Below, one piece after another: positions 18,165 through 26,965 of a stretch of DNA of 64,000 nucleotides. Location of the stretch: the NCBI RefSeq assembly GCF_900110865.1, contig NZ_FOFD01000006.1:241858-305857 (forward strand), read 5' to 3'. A program made the position numbers and the translations under genes. Each line of letters starts with the position of its first letter. Within the stretch, counting starts at the first letter, position 1. Source of the DNA: Natrinema salaciae. GTDB taxonomy: Archaea; Halobacteriota; Halobacteria; Halobacteriales; Natrialbaceae. Below the pieces are notes generated by a model, which searched no databases, had not been told where the DNA came from, and saw only the letters and a program-made list of their open reading frames with translations.

Positions 18165-18500
18165 TCAGTTCCCGCGGCCAGCGCCGTGGATCTGCTCGAC
18201 TTCGGCTTCGATGTGGACCGAGTCGGGGAAGTTCTGCGAGGCGATGTTGCGCGCGAGGTCGTCGTGGCCGTGAATCTCGAGTTCGCGAGTGAAGACGGTG
18301 TACTCCCACGAGGAGAAGCGACGATCGTCGTCGGCGTGAAGCCGACAGCGCTGCGGGACCGAGAGCCGTTCCGGCGGATGGGAGTGGGGGCCTTTCAGCG
18401 CTGCGCCCTTTCGTTCCGCGGTGGTTTTGATGTCCTCGACGATGCCATCGAGCGCGGCGCGATCGCCGCTCTGCAGCGTGAGACGGGTGACGAAGGTCAT
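18165..18500 (-). CDS. uS10-like ribosomal-protein paralogue
   Basis: 111 residues with the S10 fold: 'MTFVTRLTLQSGDRAALDGIV' at the start, then 'KGAALKGPHSHPPERLSVPQ', which parallels the S10 segment 'G-x-x-R-G-P-x-P-L-P', and 'WEYTVFTRELEIHG', matching the S10 'R-x-H-K-R' strand region. It lacks the strongly basic character of true archaeal S10, and is much more acidic at the C-terminus. Haloarchaea carry such a second S10-like gene outside the ribosomal operons. The role is unknown; it may be a ribosome-associated or specialised paralogue. Confidence 0.7.
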   Translation of the reverse strand: MTFVTRLTLQSGDRAALDGIVEDIKTTAERKGAALKGPHSHPPERLSVPQRCRLHADDDRRFSSWEYTVFTRELEIHGHDDLARNIASQNFPDSVHIEAEVEQIHGAGRGN

Positions 18501-18671
18501 GGCTGGTCTGTCGAACACGTCCACGGTCGGCGCGTAAAAACCTGCTGAGACGCGGCGAGACCGATCACTGACGGGGAACGATTGCGGTCGACCGTTCGTC
18601 GCGGCCGGAATCAGTGTCCGTTGGACGAACAGTCCGATATTCTCTTAACGTCGCACCTGTTAGCCTACTTA

Positions 18672-19106
18672 ATGGCAGTCGAAGCTACGAGCGCAGGCGC
18701 GATCCTCTTCCGCGATACGCGGGGCCGGCGCGAGTATCTTCTACTCAAGAGCCGCCCAGGCGACTGGGAGTTTCCCAAGGGCGGTGTCGAAGGAGACGAA
18801 GAACTACAGCAGACGGCGATCCGCGAAATAAAGGAAGAGGCAGGTATCGAACAGTTCCGACTACTCGACGGGTTCCGCAAGGACTACGACTACGTCTTCG
18901 AGGCGAACGGCAAGACGATCCACAAGACCGTTCACCTCTTCATCGCGAAGTCGTTCGAGGCGAGCGCGGAACTCTCGAACGAACATCGCGACCTCCAGTG
19001 GCGCGATTACGAACAGGCGGTCAACACCGTCACGCAGGACGGCCCTCGAGAGATCCTGGAGGACGCCCACCAGTTCTTGGACGAACGCGAGGAGGACGAA
19101 GAATAG
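18672..19106 (+). CDS. Nudix hydrolase (Ap4A hydrolase-like)
   Basis: 144 residues with a complete Nudix box at residues 37-59 ('GGVEGDEELQQTAIREI' + 'KEEAGI'). The preceding 'LLLKSRPGDWEFPKG' is typical of bis(5'-nucleosyl)-tetraphosphatases, which cleave Ap4A and related dinucleotides. Cytoplasmic, no extra domains. Start ATG 18672 follows 'TCTCTTAACG' some 30 bases upstream, a possible TATA region. Substrate assignment comes from family resemblance only. Confidence 0.88.
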   Translation: MAVEATSAGAILFRDTRGRREYLLLKSRPGDWEFPKGGVEGDEELQQTAIREIKEEAGIEQFRLLDGFRKDYDYVFEANGKTIHKTVHLFIAKSFEASAELSNEHRDLQWRDYEQAVNTVTQDGPREILEDAHQFLDEREEDEE

Positions 19107-19346
19107 CCGGTCTCGACCGCCCGTCGACGTAATTGGCGATGTGTGACGGGATGTCAGACTACTGTCGCTCTCTGTCGGCCGTCGCCGACGCTCGACTGAT
19201 GCACGGAGCCGAGGCTCTCGACCGGAGACCCCGTTGGCCGCATATCTGATTAAAATGTAATTCGATATTTTATTTACGTCTCCGTGACCTATCAGCCGAA
19301 AGAATTTATTACTCTGGATGAGTCCCCTCGGTGTGGTCGAAACAAC

Positions 19347-20036
19347 ATGTTAGAAGACGGACTTTCGTATCCGGTTCGAGGCGATTGGATCGGACGAATA
19401 CTCATCGGTGGGGTACTCTCGTTCCTCTCAGTTCTGCTGTTTCCCATATTCATTCTGATGGGATACTGGGTACGGGTGCTCGAGAAGACGATCGCGGGGG
19501 AGGACGAACCGCCGGAGTTCAACGACTGGGGCGACCTCTTCGTGAAGGGTGCGATCGGGACGGTAATCGGGCTGGCCTACGCGATCGTTCCGACGATCGT
19601 GTATTCGGTCGTCGTGTTCGGCCTGATCGGCGTCGGGGCCGGGATCGGCGGTGACGGCGGTGGACTGATCGCCGGTCTCGGCTTCATGACGATGTTCGCG
19701 ATCATTCCGCTGATGCTGCTGATCTACTACATCGTTCCGGCGGGGCTGACCAACTACGCCCGCGAGGGATCGATCGGCGCGGCGTTCGACATCAACGCGA
19801 TCAAGCCCATACTCCTCAGCACGGAGTATCTGGCGGCGGTGCTCTTCCCGATGGCCGTCGCCGTCGTTCTCATGATCGTCAACACGATCCTGGTGTTTAC
19901 CGTCGTCGGAACGGTACTCGTGCCGTTCGTGGGGTTCTACGCGAACGTCGCGATCTTCCGCATGTTCGGCAGTGCGTTCGCGAAGGTCGGACTGACGAGC
20001 ACGTCGCGCTCCGCTTCGGCTCCGTCGTCGATCTAA
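19347..20036 (+). CDS. DUF4013 polytopic membrane protein
   Basis: 229 residues with about five to six hydrophobic helices ('IGRILIGGVLSFLSVLLFPIFIL', then segments near residues 70, 105, 165 and 190). The N-terminal 'SYPVRGDWIGRILIGG' and 'GYWVRVLEKTIAGEDEPPEFNDW' are DUF4013 hallmarks. The family is widespread in haloarchaea and has no known function. Start ATG 19347; upstream sequence contains AT-rich TATA-like stretches around 19262-19308. It ends with a short Ser/Thr/Ala tail. Confidence 0.85.
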   Translation: MLEDGLSYPVRGDWIGRILIGGVLSFLSVLLFPIFILMGYWVRVLEKTIAGEDEPPEFNDWGDLFVKGAIGTVIGLAYAIVPTIVYSVVVFGLIGVGAGIGGDGGGLIAGLGFMTMFAIIPLMLLIYYIVPAGLTNYAREGSIGAAFDINAIKPILLSTEYLAAVLFPMAVAVVLMIVNTILVFTVVGTVLVPFVGFYANVAIFRMFGSAFAKVGLTSTSRSASAPSSI

Positions 20037-20169
20037 ATTCGGGTCGAACGCAGCCGTCAGGATTCATTTTCGTCGTCGATGGCGGTTCGATCCCGACGCT
20101 CGTGATGAGCGCCGAAACCGGGACGAACGCACCGTAGCACACATACCGGCCGCGACCCTACTGCGGACA

Positions 20170-21240
20170 GTGCATCGGGAAACCGAGAGCGAATTCGGGT
20201 TCGAACTCCGGACCTGCCGGTGGGCCGAACGCGAGTGGCCGCCGGGAGCCGAAACCGAAGCCAAGACCGAGACCGACGGCGACGACACCATCGTCGTCGC
20301 CCGGCAGCTCGGAACCAAGCGTCGCCGCTGGGACACCATCGTCCTCGAGTGCGATCCCGACGCCCTCCGCCGGCGTGCGAACTTCGGTCCGGACCGGCTC
20401 GACGGCGACCTGCTCCACGTCGTCCGGAACGCCCCGGCCGAGTGGACCTACTACCGCGACGCGCTCCCACACCCCGGCTATCCGTGGCGGTACGTCCGCG
20501 AGGCGATCCACCGCGCCGACGACCGCGGGATCCTCGAGACGCGGAAGAACGGCAACCGCATCGAAATCCGGCGCAGGTGGGACTATCCGGACTGGCTCGA
20601 GCGAATCGTCGCGATCGAGAACAAACCGGATCTCGACGCCAGCGCCGCCCGCGCGCTCGGCTCGCAACTCGAGTACGACGTCGCGGTCGGGCTGGCCGAC
20701 GAGGTCTGGGTTGCGACCCGGAAGACGGGCGAGCGCGTCGAACCCGCACTCCTCGAGGACCTGCCGATCGAGGCGGGTATCCTCGCACTCGACCCCGCGG
20801 CGTTGACCGCCGACGTCGAGTGGTATCCCCGCTCGCTCGCAGTCTCGGAGTCGGGAACCCGAATCCTCGAGCGGCCCGACGGCGGGCCGCGGGACGGATC
20901 GGCCGCCCGCTTCGAGTACGTCGATCCCGGGACGAAGGCCACGAAACGGCTCGCGATCGCCGAACGCGCCTACGAACGCGGCTGGCGCTCGTTCGTCGAC
21001 ACGATGCGCTCCGACTGTCGCTACTTCGAGTTACGGGCTCGCGATCCACGGCAGGCGCTGCCGTACTGCGCCGCCAAGGGCCGGTGCCAGACGGCCGCCG
21101 AGTGTGCCGGCTCCTGTGCCGCGTTCGAACCGGAGCCGCCGACCTGGCGCACCCGCGGCTGGCCGATCGAGGGCGGACCCGGACAACGATCGCAACGGGT
21201 CCTCGAGGAGCGCAGACGGCGACGGCGACCGGGGCTGTAG
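20170..21240 (+). CDS. DUF5787 family protein, possible PD-(D/E)xK-type nuclease
   Basis: 356 residues from a GTG at 20170. The family N-terminus 'ESEFGFELRTCRW' and 'TIVVARQLGTKRRRWDTIVLEC' are recognisable. Further on, 'IVAIENKPDLDASAARALGSQLEYDV' (broken here for length) holds an E-N-K motif after an upstream Asp (D-T-I-V-L-E), an arrangement seen in restriction-endonuclease folds. A C-terminal cysteine cluster, 'CAAKGRCQTAAECAGSC', may bind a metal or Fe-S cluster. Function is not established; the nuclease idea is inference from the motif layout. The gene is convergent with the DUF5797 gene. Confidence 0.75.
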   Translation: MHRETESEFGFELRTCRWAEREWPPGAETEAKTETDGDDTIVVARQLGTKRRRWDTIVLECDPDALRRRANFGPDRLDGDLLHVVRNAPAEWTYYRDALPHPGYPWRYVREAIHRADDRGILETRKNGNRIEIRRRWDYPDWLERIVAIENKPDLDASAARALGSQLEYDVAVGLADEVWVATRKTGERVEPALLEDLPIEAGILALDPAALTADVEWYPRSLAVSESGTRILERPDGGPRDGSAARFEYVDPGTKATKRLAIAERAYERGWRSFVDTMRSDCRYFELRARDPRQALPYCAAKGRCQTAAECAGSCAAFEPEPPTWRTRGWPIEGGPGQRSQRVLEERRRRRRPGL

Positions 21241-21261
21241 CGCCGGGTCGAGTGCGAACGA

Positions 21262-21762
21262 TCAGTCGGAGACGGCGACCTCGAGGTCGTCGCGCTCGAC
21301 GGCCAGTCGGAACGTGGGGACGGTGCGGTACTCGACCGCGACGACGTCCTTGCGGCGCAGGCTCTGGAGCCCCGACCGGACGTCCTCTGCGCTGGGATCG
21401 ATATCGTACTCGTCGCGGAGGTTGTGGAGCACCGAGACGACGCTCTCGGACGGTTCGTCGGGGCCGGCGAGTACCGCGACGATCCGCGCCTGTAACTCGG
21501 GCACGCGGATCTTTGAGGGGGCCCCGTCGTCGGGATCGCTCTCGATCCCCGGCTCGACGTCGACCAACTCGGCCGCCTCCCCGGTCGCCCGGATCAGGCT
21601 GTTGTCGTCCCGGAAGTAGTAGTCCCCGAGCTCGTTCTCGAGGTACTGGTGGACCTCGCTGCCGCTGTCCATCCCCCATCGGTCCTGGAGCTCGGAATTC
21701 TTCGTCGGCTGTAGCTCCACGACGTCCGCCAACCGTCCTTTGGCCTCCTCCGAGAGCGTCAT
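21262..21762 (-). CDS. DUF5797 family protein (putative winged-helix regulator)
   Basis: 166 residues, haloarchaea-specific. The N-terminus 'MTLSEEAKGRLADVVELQPTK' and 'ELQDRWGMDSGSEVHQYLE' look like a winged-helix domain. A second helical domain contains 'IRVPELQARIVAVLAGPDEPSE' and 'LRDEYDIDPSAEDVRSGLQSL'. No enzyme motif is present. Two HTH-like modules suggest DNA binding, but targets are unknown. The start ATG 21762 is preceded by a short gap to the next leftward gene. Confidence 0.78.
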   Translation of the reverse strand: MTLSEEAKGRLADVVELQPTKNSELQDRWGMDSGSEVHQYLENELGDYYFRDDNSLIRATGEAAELVDVEPGIESDPDDGAPSKIRVPELQARIVAVLAGPDEPSESVVSVLHNLRDEYDIDPSAEDVRSGLQSLRRKDVVAVEYRTVPTFRLAVERDDLEVAVSD

Positions 21763-21850
21763 CGTCGAACCGTATGCGTATCCGGTACTTTTGCGTTGCG
21801 TCCCGGCACGGTCGCGTGGCTCTCAATCGGGCCCGCCGCCTCGCGCATCG

Positions 21851-23014
21851 TTACCCGATCTCGCCGACGAAAGACCGCAGGTCTTCGACGAACAGGTCGG
21901 GTACCTCCATCGCCGCGAAGTGGCCGCCGTCCGGCATGTCGTTCCAGTAGGTGATATCGTAGACCTCCTCCGCCCAGACGCGAGGCGTCTTGTACACCTC
22001 CGCCGGGTAGCGGGCGTGACCGGTGGGGACGTCGACGGCGTCCGGCGTCGCTGCGCCGACGTCGGTCTCGTAGTAGATCCGCATCGAGGAATTGATCGTC
22101 TCCGTGAGCCAGTAGACGCTGAGATTGTCGAGCAGGCGGTCGCGACCGATGTGGGACTCGAGGTCGCCGCCGCAGTCGCTCCAGGTACGGAACTTCTCCC
22201 CGATCCAGCCCGCGAGTCCGGCCGGCGAGTCGGTGAGCCCGTACGCCAGACTCTGCGGTTTCGTCGCCTGTATCTCGTGGTACGCCGTCTCCTCGTCGCG
22301 GAACTCCGCGGTCTCCCGGTAATCGGCCAGCCCCTGCTCGTCGAGCAGGGCCGTCGGGTCGTCGGCCTCGAGCGACGACGGGTTCAGAAACAGCATGTTC
22401 GTGTGGATCGCGTCCACGCGGTCGGGGTAGTTCGCACCCAGGAGCGCAGTGACGAGTGCGCCCCAGTCGCCGCCCTGTGCGACGTACCGGTCGTAGCCGA
22501 GTCGCGCCATCAGTTCGGCGACGGCGTCGGCCACCCGCGGAACGTCGTATCCCCGTTCTCGAGTCGGACCGGAGAATCCGAATCCCGGGAGCGACGGGGC
22601 GACGACGTGGAACGCGTCCGCCGGATCGCCGCCGTGGGCCGCCGGGTCCGCGAGCGGCCCGAGGACGTCGAGGAACTCTGCGACGGAACCCGGCCAGCCG
22701 TGACTCAGGACGAGCGGCGTCGCGTCGGGTTCGGGCGAGCGCACGTGATAGAAGTGCAGCGGCTGGCCGTCGATCGTCGTCGCGTACTGATCGAACGCGT
22801 TGAGTCGAGCCTCGAACGCCGACCAGTTGAAGTCGTCGCGCCAGTACTCGCAGAGCCCCCGAAGGAATTCCAGTTCAGTTCCGTACGCCCATCCGGCGTC
22901 GGGAAGCTGATCGGGCCAGCGCGTCCGGTCGAGTCGCGCTCGCAGATCGTCGATGTCGTCTCGATCGACCGTCACCTCGAACGGCCGAATCGAGTCGTCG
23001 CCGTCCGTCGTCAT
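21851..23014 (-). CDS. epoxide hydrolase (EHN + alpha/beta-hydrolase)
   Basis: 387 residues from ATG 23014. The N-terminal EHN domain shows 'RPFEVTVDRDDIDDLRARLDRTRWPDQ' (interrupted here), followed by the alpha/beta-hydrolase fold. 'LSHGWPGS' is the oxyanion HGxP motif, and 'VAQGGDWGALV' carries the nucleophile Asp. The late catalytic His lies in 'GGHFAAMEVPDLF'. Such enzymes open epoxides to diols. The physiological substrate is unknown; soluble and cytoplasmic. Confidence 0.88.
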   Translation of the reverse strand: MTTDGDDSIRPFEVTVDRDDIDDLRARLDRTRWPDQLPDAGWAYGTELEFLRGLCEYWRDDFNWSAFEARLNAFDQYATTIDGQPLHFYHVRSPEPDATPLVLSHGWPGSVAEFLDVLGPLADPAAHGGDPADAFHVVAPSLPGFGFSGPTRERGYDVPRVADAVAELMARLGYDRYVAQGGDWGALVTALLGANYPDRVDAIHTNMLFLNPSSLEADDPTALLDEQGLADYRETAEFRDEETAYHEIQATKPQSLAYGLTDSPAGLAGWIGEKFRTWSDCGGDLESHIGRDRLLDNLSVYWLTETINSSMRIYYETDVGAATPDAVDVPTGHARYPAEVYKTPRVWAEEVYDITYWNDMPDGGHFAAMEVPDLFVEDLRSFVGEIG

Positions 23015-23119
23015 GGTGATCCCTCGATTCCCGCCCGTCCCGTCCGAACTCCGTTGGGAACTACTCGCATACCGTCCGCAACTCGGCCCCGCCACAAAGT
23101 AGTGTGGCGGCGCGCGGAC

Positions 23120-24409
23120 TCAGTCGCTCCCGACGACCGGCACCGAGGCCGTCGTCTCGAGCGTCTCTTCGACCTGCGTGTAGACCAGAATCGTTCCGAA
23201 CGCGGCGAGGACGGTCCCGAAGACGAACGGGACTTCGAAGCCGAACCTGACCAGCGCGCCCGACGACAGCGGGCCGGCCGCGATGCCGTAGCCGAAGGCC
23301 ATCGTGAGCACCGACAGCTTCGAGCCTGACTCGCCCTCGCTGGCGAGGTCGCCCGCGAGCGCCAGTGACGGGGCAAACACCATCGCGGCGGCGACCCCCT
23401 GAAACAGCCGGGCCACGAACATCAGCACGGACGAGAAGAGAAACCCCTGCACGAGCGTCGTCGGGATCAGTAACGTCATCCCGGCGACGATGAACGGCCG
23501 GCGACCGTACCGGTCACAGGCCCAGCCGATGGGCGTCTGGAGGGCGACCTGCGCGATGATGAAGGCCGCGAACTGGAGGCCGAACCAGGTCGCCCCCTGC
23601 TCGAGGCGGACGTTGACCTGCGGCTGGATCGTCGAAAACAGCGCGATCGAGGTCGCCATGAAAAACGAGGCGACACCGAGCGTGAAGACGGGGTCGAGCA
23701 GGTTGGTGCCCGACCGATCGAGGATCGGGATCGAGAGATCGGCACCGGCGTTCGCGGCCGTCGAGTCGGCGTCGGAGACCAGTACCGTCACCAGCACGTA
23801 GCTGGTCGTCGCCGTGATCGCCGCGATGTAGAACGCGGCGTCGAATCCGGAGACGTGGACGCTACCGGGGAGTACGTACGGGCCGAGACTGACGACCGCT
23901 CCGGCCACCGCCGGGCCGGCACCGAAGCCGATCAGCCGGAACGTGTTGTAGACGCCCATATTCCCGCCGCGATTGCCGGTCGCCGCGAGTTCGTTGACGA
24001 GCGCGATCGACGCCGGAATGATGAAGGCAACGCTGATACCCTGGAGCCCGCGAATGACCAGCAGGGAGACGTAGGTCTCCGCGAAGACGTAGGCCACGTT
24101 CGTCGTCGCGAGGCCGGCGAGCCCGACCAGAATGAACGGCTTGCGCCGCCCCCGCCGGTCCGACTGGCGGCCGGTAAGCGGCTGAAAGCTGCTGTTGAGA
24201 AAGCCGAAAAGCGAGAGGATCAGCCCGGTAATCATCGACTCGCCGAGGCCGAACGCCGTCCCGCTCACGATCCCGCTGCTCACGTACAGTGGGATCACGA
24301 TGATCAGAAACGAGTTCCCGATCCCGTCCGCCATCCGGGCACCCGCCAGCGCGAGCACCCGTCGATCCACGACGAACGGCGCGATACCCCGATCGACGAC
24401 TCTCCGCAT
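23120..24409 (-). CDS. major facilitator superfamily transporter
   Basis: 429 residues with about twelve membrane helices. The MFS loop 2-3 signature is visible as 'GRQSDRRGRRKPFIL' and repeated in the second half as 'GWACDRYGRRPFIV', so both six-helix halves are present. The N-terminus 'DRRVLALAGARMADGIGNSFLIIVIPLYV' is typical of drug/sugar efflux MFS proteins of haloarchaea. Direction and substrate cannot be told. It lies 105 bp upstream of the epoxide hydrolase and may share its transcript. Confidence 0.9.
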   Translation of the reverse strand: MRRVVDRGIAPFVVDRRVLALAGARMADGIGNSFLIIVIPLYVSSGIVSGTAFGLGESMITGLILSLFGFLNSSFQPLTGRQSDRRGRRKPFILVGLAGLATTNVAYVFAETYVSLLVIRGLQGISVAFIIPASIALVNELAATGNRGGNMGVYNTFRLIGFGAGPAVAGAVVSLGPYVLPGSVHVSGFDAAFYIAAITATTSYVLVTVLVSDADSTAANAGADLSIPILDRSGTNLLDPVFTLGVASFFMATSIALFSTIQPQVNVRLEQGATWFGLQFAAFIIAQVALQTPIGWACDRYGRRPFIVAGMTLLIPTTLVQGFLFSSVLMFVARLFQGVAAAMVFAPSLALAGDLASEGESGSKLSVLTMAFGYGIAAGPLSSGALVRFGFEVPFVFGTVLAAFGTILVYTQVEETLETTASVPVVGSD

Positions 24410-24524
24410 CGACTCTAGGTGCAGTATCCCGCCCGATTATAGTTTCGAATCGAAATGTATGATATCGAGATACTCCGCGCGGCCCCTACAGAGGTACAAG
24501 CCGCTGGCCACCGTTTCTCCGTCC

Positions 24525-24779
24525 ATGACCGAGGTCAAACTCAGCCGCGTCGAATCCGTCTTCGAGGAACTCGAGTACCCCGTCACGAACGACCGGGCCG
24601 CGACCGAGCTCGCGGACGTCACGCTCCTGCTCGCGGACGGCGAGCGAAACCTTGGCGCGCTGATCGAACGAAGCGAGACCGACCGCTTCGAGTCGGCCGC
24701 CGATCTCGGGTCGGAGCTCAACAACGTCCTCCCGCGGGAGGCGGTCGGCGAGCCGTATCAGTCGGAAGGCGAGGGGTAA
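24525..24779 (+). CDS. DUF5789 small protein
   Basis: 84 residues from ATG 24525: 'MTEVKLSRVESVFEELEYPV' followed by 'NDRAATELADVTLLLADGE' and 'NVLPREAVGEPYQSEGEG'. This matches the haloarchaeal DUF5789 family, small acidic proteins without known activity. The sequence suggests an alpha/beta fold without metal-binding cysteines. It lies just upstream of the TFS gene (97 bp). Confidence 0.8.
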   Translation: MTEVKLSRVESVFEELEYPVTNDRAATELADVTLLLADGERNLGALIERSETDRFESAADLGSELNNVLPREAVGEPYQSEGEG

Positions 24780-24875
24780 GTGGGGGAAGCGCTCCACGAC
24801 GGGAGCGACGTCGACGCGGGAGAACGATCGTAAACAGGTTCCTTAAGTCGCTCGACCACCGTAGCCCGGACAACG

Positions 24876-25184
24876 ATGGAATTCTGCGACGAATGCGGTT
24901 CGATGATGAAAGCCGACGACGGCAGCTGGGAGTGCGGGAGTTGTGGCTTCACGAAGCCGAAGGGCGACGCCGCCCAGTACACCGTCACCGACGATCAGGA
25001 GGCCAGCGAGATCATCGAGTCCTCCGGCGAGACCTCCCTCCCCGAAACCGACGCGATCTGTCCCGAGTGCGGCAACGGCCGCGCCCACTGGTACATGCAA
25101 CAGATCCGGTCGGCCGACGAGTCCGAGACGCGCTTCTTTATCTGCACCGAGTGCGAGCACAAGTGGCGCGAGGACGACAACTAA
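24876..25184 (+). CDS. tfs: transcription factor S (TFIIS/RPB9-like)
   Basis: 102 residues. N-terminal zinc ribbon with C4-x2-C7 and C20-x2-C23; C-terminal ribbon with 'CPEC' and 'CTEC'. Between the last two pairs is 'QQIRSADESETRFF', the acidic hairpin whose D-E pair enters the polymerase and stimulates RNA cleavage, so this is a functional TFS rather than a degenerate paralogue. It rescues backtracked RNA polymerase. The structured repeat copy B starts inside the stop codon region (25183). Confidence 0.95.
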   Translation: MEFCDECGSMMKADDGSWECGSCGFTKPKGDAAQYTVTDDQEASEIIESSGETSLPETDAICPECGNGRAHWYMQQIRSADESETRFFICTECEHKWREDDN

Positions 25185-25420
25185 CGAAATTTTGCGCTGC
25201 GGTCTACCGCGAGCGAAGCACTGAGCGCTTCGCTCGCGATGTCCCTCGGCAAAATTTCGATCAAAAGCACTCCTCCCTCCCTTACAGGTCGGTCGTCGGC
25301 CCGCTCGCTCAGCCGTCGGCTTCGCTCGCGGCCGCTGTCGGGTGACGGCCTGCCCTCCCCCGAGTCGCGGTTTCCTCACGATGTTCGGAGCCCGCTCCCG
25401 GCCACCGCGCTCTCGATCAA
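25183..25420 (+). repeat. structured interspersed repeat, copy B (about 238 bp)
   Basis: Begins at the stop codon of the TFS gene. Perfect 11-bp terminal inverted repeat of the first module (25185-25195 with 25249-25259). Inside it lies a perfect 12-bp stem (25208-25219 with 25227-25238). The conserved AGCACTCCTCC block, GCCTGCCCTCCCCCG block and GGAGCCCGCTCC hairpin follow as in copy A. Only the structure, not the sequence, of the inner stem is kept between the copies. Confidence 0.8.
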
Positions 25421-25696
25421 GCCACTATTGAATCGACGTGTTGAATCGGTTATGTATCGTACCGGACCGAGGGAAAACGTAGAACGATCGGGGAAAATAC
25501 GGTCTCTTCTCGAATACGATCGCTAATCGGAGCCCCGATCGTTGCACTGGCCCTCATTTACGTAGATTCGACCATCGGCCTCTCCGTCTATCGGATAGTG
25601 CTAGTCGCCTTTTTGATCTCGATACTACTCCACGAAGTGATACCGAAATCAGTAGCGAGGGTCCGCAAGGAAAACGACACGTGAATACGCGGTATG
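25421..25696. other. gene-free interval after repeat copy B
   Basis: AT-richer than its surroundings. It starts with an 8-base direct repeat, TTGAATCG, at 25428-25435 and 25441-25448. It then holds the start-less membrane ORF described separately. No functional gene is assigned. Confidence 0.5.
25445..25684 (+). pseudogene. small membrane-protein ORF lacking a start codon
   Basis: This frame has no ATG and only a late GTG. It encodes a basic N-part, two adjoining hydrophobic stretches ('LIGAPIVALALIYVDS' and 'VYRIVLVAFLISILLHE') and the tail 'VARVRKENDT'. This looks like the remains of a two-helix membrane protein. A different frame offers ATG 25452 but stops after 24 codons, so a frameshift is possible. 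Composition is less GC-rich than neighbouring genes. Confidence 0.35.
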
Positions 25697-26491
25697 CTAC
25701 TCGTTGCGCGCGACCGTCAGATAACCGGTGTGGCCGACCGGTGCGGTCGTCGGCCGCGACCCCCGCTCGTCGAACTGCATCTCGCGTTGAATCGTCTCTC
25801 GAGTAGTGACGTTCGACAGGCCGACTTCGCGGGCCGTCTCCGCGACCTCGCGCGTCGACTCGATGAAGGGGCTGTAGACCGCGACGAAGCCGCCGTCGAC
25901 GAGCAAGTCCGGCGCGTGCTCGACCATCGCGGGCGCGTCGCCCGTATCGAGGGTCAGCACGTCGAACGACGACGGCTCGAGGTCGTCGATCTCCGCTAAC
26001 ACGTCGCCGGTTCGGACGTCGACGGCGTCCGAGACGCCGCCGAGCGCCATGTTCTCGCGAGCGACGTCGGCGAAGTCGGCGTCGCGCTCGTAGGTCACGA
26101 CCGACGCGCCGGCGCGGGCCATCATCGCCGCGAGCACGCCCGTTCCGGTGCCGGCGTCGAGCACCCGGTCGCCGCGGGCGATCCCCGTCTCGCCGATCAC
26201 CAGCCCGATGTCGCGGGGGACCATCGGCGCGCCCGTCCGTTCGAAGTGGTGAAAGAGGTCCGGGCCGCGCAGTCGACGCACCTGGAACTCGTCGCCCAGA
26301 TGCGTCTCGAGGGTGTCGCCGGACTGCACGTCCGGGGGGACCTCGAGCACGCCGAGGTCGGTTCCCATCTCGTCGCCCGGTTCGACGAGGTACTCGCGGT
26401 CGCCGCGGACGAGCAGGACCGGCACGCGGTCGCCGTCGGGTGCCGTCTCGTCGTCGACTGCGTCGTCGTCCGCGCTGTCGGATCCGCTCAC
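25697..26491 (-). CDS. tRNA (adenine-N1)-methyltransferase, TrmI-like
   Basis: 264 residues from GTG 26491. A small N-terminal beta domain ('VPVLLVRGDREYLVEPGDEMG') precedes a class I SAM methyltransferase domain with motif I 'VLDAGTGTGVLAAMMARAG', followed by 'VVTYERDADFADVARENM' and 'DVLTLDTGDAPAMVEHAP'. Archaeal TrmI methylates A57/A58 in the T-loop of tRNA. It follows the NAC gene by 7 bp and is probably co-transcribed with it. Confidence 0.87.
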   Translation of the reverse strand: MSGSDSADDDAVDDETAPDGDRVPVLLVRGDREYLVEPGDEMGTDLGVLEVPPDVQSGDTLETHLGDEFQVRRLRGPDLFHHFERTGAPMVPRDIGLVIGETGIARGDRVLDAGTGTGVLAAMMARAGASVVTYERDADFADVARENMALGGVSDAVDVRTGDVLAEIDDLEPSSFDVLTLDTGDAPAMVEHAPDLLVDGGFVAVYSPFIESTREVAETAREVGLSNVTTRETIQREMQFDERGSRPTTAPVGHTGYLTVARNE

Positions 26492-26498
26492 GTGCGCG

Positions 26499-26882
26499 TC
26501 ACTCGAGGGAGCCGACTGCCGCGGCGAGATCGCCGTCGTTGTCCTCGAGGGCCTCGCGGGCCTCGTCCTCGCTCACGCCGGCACGCGTGGCGACGAGTTC
26601 GACGTCCTCGTCGGGGATCGACGGGCCGGCATCGCTCCCGGCGTCGTCGGCGCTCCCGCCGGCCGAGCCGGCTTCGACCTCTTCGGGCGAGCCGATGACC
26701 TGGTAGGTCTCCTGTCCGCGGGCGTCCATCTTGGTGACCTCGGCGTCGTCGAATACGAGGTCGTACTCGTCGGTGCGGATGATGACCTCCTCGGCGTCGA
26801 TGTCCTCGACGTCGATGCCCATCTGTTCCATCATCTGTTCCATCTTGCGCGGGTTGAGTCCGCCGCCGCCTCCTCCGAACAT
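26499..26882 (-). CDS. nac: nascent polypeptide-associated complex protein
   Basis: 127 residues from ATG 26882 (an ATG at 26891 adds three residues). The glycine run '[23 protein letters not shown]' is split here; with '[20 protein letters not shown]' it forms the NAC domain, and the C-terminal '[22 protein letters not shown]' is a UBA domain. It binds nascent chains at the ribosome exit as a homodimer in archaea. It leads a two-gene unit with the TrmI-like methyltransferase. Confidence 0.94.
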   Translation of the reverse strand: MFGGGGGGLNPRKMEQMMEQMGIDVEDIDAEEVIIRTDEYDLVFDDAEVTKMDARGQETYQVIGSPEEVEAGSAGGSADDAGSDAGPSIPDEDVELVATRAGVSEDEAREALEDNDGDLAAAVGSLE

Positions 26883-26965
26883 ACTCGGCACGTCGCCACC
26901 GGCGACCTTTTACTTTGTCGTTCGCTCGACGGCGAGGGAGACGACGGTCTCCGTCCGATCCGGCG

